Of a stretch of DNA of 64,000 nucleotides, positions 61,429 through 64,000 are shown in pieces (the stretch's first letter is position 1; the number at the start of each line of letters is the position of its first letter). The notes beneath the pieces are model-generated. The model had not been told where the DNA came from. It was given only the letters and a program-made list of their open reading frames with translations, and did not search any database. The position numbers and the translations under genes were made by a program. The stretch comes from Euglena gracilis (Eukaryota; Euglenida; Euglenophyceae; Euglenales): the NCBI GenBank assembly GCA_039621445.1, contig CP154957.1, positions 32,506,399 through 32,570,398 of the forward strand. The letters are read 5' to 3'.

Positions 61429-62872
61429 CTCATTGCGGGAAATTGGTGATGGACTTTTTGGTGGTCGGTACCGACTAGTCGGTAGCGACTAGTCGGTACC
61501 GACTGTTGGTGATGGCCTACCGACCATTGGTGGTCGGGCCGACTAGTCGGCCCGACCACCAATTTTAAGTCCACCCCCCCCCTCCAAAAAAGTTTTTAAG
61601 CCCCCCCCCTCCAAAAAAAATTCATTGAAATATGAAGGAAAATGACTCGAAACCCACCCAAATGCCTTCAGAAACCCCCATTCGGGGGTCCATTTGCCAA
61701 AAAAAATTGGGTAATATGTTCTTTTTGCGCCAGTTCTGTGAAACTTGTCTTTGTCCAGGAGTCCAGTTGGACGGGTGGGGCCCCGGGGGGGGGGGGGCGA
61801 ACCCCCCCCCCCCGGAGGAGGCCGTAGTAGGAGGGCCAAATCGTGCTCCCGAAGGAACCCCGATATGCGAACTACGCGCACCGTAAACAAAACAGTCCTA
61901 AGGCGCCTTCGGCGCCCTTGGTCGTCTAGCGGGGGGGGGGCTGCCCCCCCCCCCCCCCCCCCCCCCCCCCGCCCTCCAATAACAAAATCCCCTCCGGGGG
62001 GTAACCGACCCAGGGCCAGGCGCGCATGTAATGCCACGCGCACCGTAAACAAAACAGTCCTAAGGCGCCTTCGGCGCCCTTGGTCGTCTAGCGGGGGGGG
62101 GGGGGTCGCCCCCCCCCCCCCCCCGCCCTCCAATAACAAAATCCCCTCCGGGGGGTAACCGACCCAGGGCCAGGCGCGCATGTAATGCCACGCGCACCGT
62201 AAACAAAACAGTCCTAAGGCGCCTTCGGCGCCCTTGGTCGTCTAGCGGGGGGGGCTGCCGCCCCCCCCCCGCCGACCCCCCCGCACCCCCCGCCCCTCCA
62301 ATAACAAAATCCCTTCCGGGGGGTAACCGACCCAGGGCCAGGCGCGCATGCAATGCCACGCGCACCGTAAACAAAACAGTCCTAAAGCGGCTTCGGCGCC
62401 CTTGGTCGTCTAGCGGCCCCCCCCCCCCCCCCCCCCCCGCGCCCCCCCCGCCCTCCAATAACAAAATCCCCTTGTGTGTGCAAGGCAAGGAAGGCCGAAT
62501 CGTGCTCCTTATCTCCTGGACAAAGACAACTTTCACAGAACTGGCGCAAAAAGAAGATATTACCCAAAATTTTTTGCAGATGGACCCCCGAATGGGGGTT
62601 TCTGAAGGCATTTGGGTGGGTTTCGAGTCATTTTCCTTCACATTTGAATGAATTTTTTTTGGAGGGGGGGGGCTTAAAAACTTTTTTAGAGGGGGGGGGG
62701 TGGACTTAAAATTGGTGGTCGCTAGCGACTAGTCGCTAGCGACTAGTCGCTAGCGACCCTATCACCAATGGTCGGTACCGACTAGTCGCTAGAAAATGGT
62801 CGGTAGCGACCATGGTCGGTACCGACTAGTCGGTACCGACCACCAAAAAGTCCATCACCAATTTCTCGCTCG
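61429..62872. mobile_element. CGCTAGCG-palindrome element, copy 3
   Basis: Long imperfect inverted ends of more than 300 bp: left CATTGCGGGAAATTGGTGAT, ACTTTTTGGTGGTCG, CGACTAGTCG palindromes and AATGACTCGAAACCCACCC; right, the complements in reverse order to 62872. The interior has about four inverted-orientation relatives of the 29660-30285 tandem unit (AAGGCGCCTTCGGCGCC, CTCCAATAACAAAATCCC). The best-preserved copy of the family in the window. Confidence 0.7.
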
Positions 62873-62991
62873 GGGCCGGACCACCCCATCTCCCAGGGGC
62901 AGGGTCCAGCACCCTTTTTTCCACCCAGCCAGCTGGACTTCCTGCGTGTGGGAACACAATGTTTCCACCCCATTTGCCACACCTCCTGCAG

Positions 62992-63117
62992 CTGCCTCCC
63001 CCGGTGGAGATGTGCACGCCATACAGTGCGCTGCAGCTCAAGTTAAAGCAGACGGAGGTGGAAGCCATGCCTGCCCTGCATGAGGGAGTCGCTCCAGTGG
63101 AGAGGGAAGCAAGCAAG
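62992..63117 (+). CDS. Putative exon, unknown product
   Basis: Acceptor cctcctgcag and donor gtgatg bound a 126-nt, phase-0 open stretch encoding LPPPVEMCTPYSALQLKLKQ, TEVEAMPALHEG and VEREASK. GC content and charge pattern match the upstream gene's exons. It may be a later exon of the membrane gene or belong to a separate gene. Confidence 0.45.
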
Positions 63118-63566
63118 GTGATGGAGCATAGCCACAACCCTGTTTTCCTTGCTCTCAGCAATTGGTGTTCTCACGCCAATTTCATGATACAGAAATGAAG
63201 GTTTGAAGGCAGCCCTGAATTACTACCTCATCAGAGGGGGAGGGTAGTTCAACCAGGAATGTCCGACGACTCTTGCACGTTTTTAAGAAGGTGACAATCG
63301 CTGCCAGACGCAAATTTCACATGTCTGTGTGACGTATGTATGGATACCTATTTCTGGTGTCCAGGTGGGGTTTGTGGTTGGAATGGGTCATGGCAGGTTT
63401 TACGGCGTTTTGGACCCGAATTCCGGGCCCAATTTGTCAGAGATTGGGGTACTTTTTGTCTTTGTTTGGGCTGGTCTTTGACCAACAACCGCTGCGGGAG
63501 TGGGTGGGTGGGGTTTTGCCCCAGTAGCATCCTTCGGGTCGTTTCCGTCAACCCCTCGCCGGCCAG

Positions 63567-63688
63567 TGTGCCCGTGGCGCAGCGTCGGCATGCCGGCACT
63601 TCAACTTTCGCTGTGGGAGCGCCAGCAGCTGGAGCGTAAGTTGGCCCAGGCAAAGGCCTCCGCAGCGCAAGCCAACGCCGCCCTGCTG
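63567..63688 (+). CDS. Putative coiled-coil exon
   Basis: Encodes MPALQLSLWERQQLERKLAQ, AKASAAQANAALL, a clear heptad-like helix, ending at donor gtgtgtc (63689), the same donor form as in both genes. The acceptor is either ggccag (exon from 63567) or gcgcag (from 63583). No phase-0 acceptor is seen, so it does not join the 62992 exon directly and another exon may lie between. Confidence 0.45.
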
Positions 63689-64000
63689 GTGTGTCTCCCT
63701 GGCACTGCCGGGACCGGACAGTTCTCCGCCTCTCAGCCAGGCATGCACATATGTGGGGCAAGGATGTATGGGAAGCCAGTCGGTATTGAGGTAGGTCGTT
63801 GGCAGGGGGTCCTGACCCCCCCCCCTGTAAGGGGGGTAAGGTGGTAAGGGGTTGGGTTTGGATCCTCCCAGACGCCGGAATGGGAAAATGCAAAAAGGCC
63901 TTTTTTTCTCTTTAAGGGAACCTTGGACATTTTTGATATATTTGTGTTTTCCATGTGGAAATGAGCATCGTTATAAATTCAAAAAAAAATCATTCAAAAG
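63689..64000. other. Right edge, intron-like
   Basis: C-runs and T-rich sequence after a gtgtgt donor. No coding signal. The gene probably continues off the window. Confidence 0.35.

Overview
This is nuclear DNA of an intron-rich, repeat-laden eukaryote, most likely a protist or microalga. The evidence is spliceosomal introns, a chromodomain-type Ty3/gypsy retrotransposon, several families of small inverted-repeat elements, long satellites and tetranucleotide microsatellites. I see no bacterial operon structure, rRNA, convincing intact tRNA or CRISPR array. The species cannot be named from sequence alone. Donor sites are often GTGTG, and a few introns fit only as GC-AG or GA-AG. Dinoflagellates and some other algae use such donors, but this does not prove affiliation.

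Layout. 0-6 kb: remnants of two minus-strand retroelement-like coding regions. One carries a near-perfect 2A ribosome-skipping motif (1429-1482). The other is a broken gypsy pol (RNase H tail, integrase, chromodomain) with a 249-bp element inserted in the integrase and a locally inverted chromodomain. 6-13.5 kb and 26.8-28 kb: G/C-homopolymer repeats, including a 1.73-1.74-kb unit that embeds a 413-bp A/T-rich element with terminal inverted repeats and 8-bp flanking duplications. 14-21.5 kb: a 36-bp minisatellite, then a 3.5-kb array of a 35-bp satellite and an inverted array of the same satellite, separated by two diverged copies of a ~0.8-kb repeat. 21.6-24.3 kb: a degenerate ~50-bp repeat. 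24.3-35.2 kb: mixed repeats, including an element with nested CGCTAGCG palindromes.

35.3-52.0 kb: a plus-strand gene whose ten exons were joined by reading frame, splice site and family similarity. It encodes a complete zinc-independent, NADPH-dependent alkenal/prostaglandin-reductase-like enzyme of about 355-366 residues spread over 16.7 kb. Its first intron holds transposons and ~1 kb of microsatellite. Its fourth intron holds a copy of the ~0.6-kb repeat that also lies next to the gypsy remnant. 53.3-59.3 kb: a second plus-strand gene of at least eight exons, encoding a multi-pass membrane protein with a C-terminal Cys/His motif. Coiled-coil-like exons at 63.0-63.7 kb may continue it or start another gene. 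Its probable 3' part contains a third CGCTAGCG-type element and a 382-bp hAT-like miniature element.

The two genes lie in tandem on the plus strand, with about 1.3 kb between the first stop codon and the second putative start. Nothing in the sequence ties their functions together.
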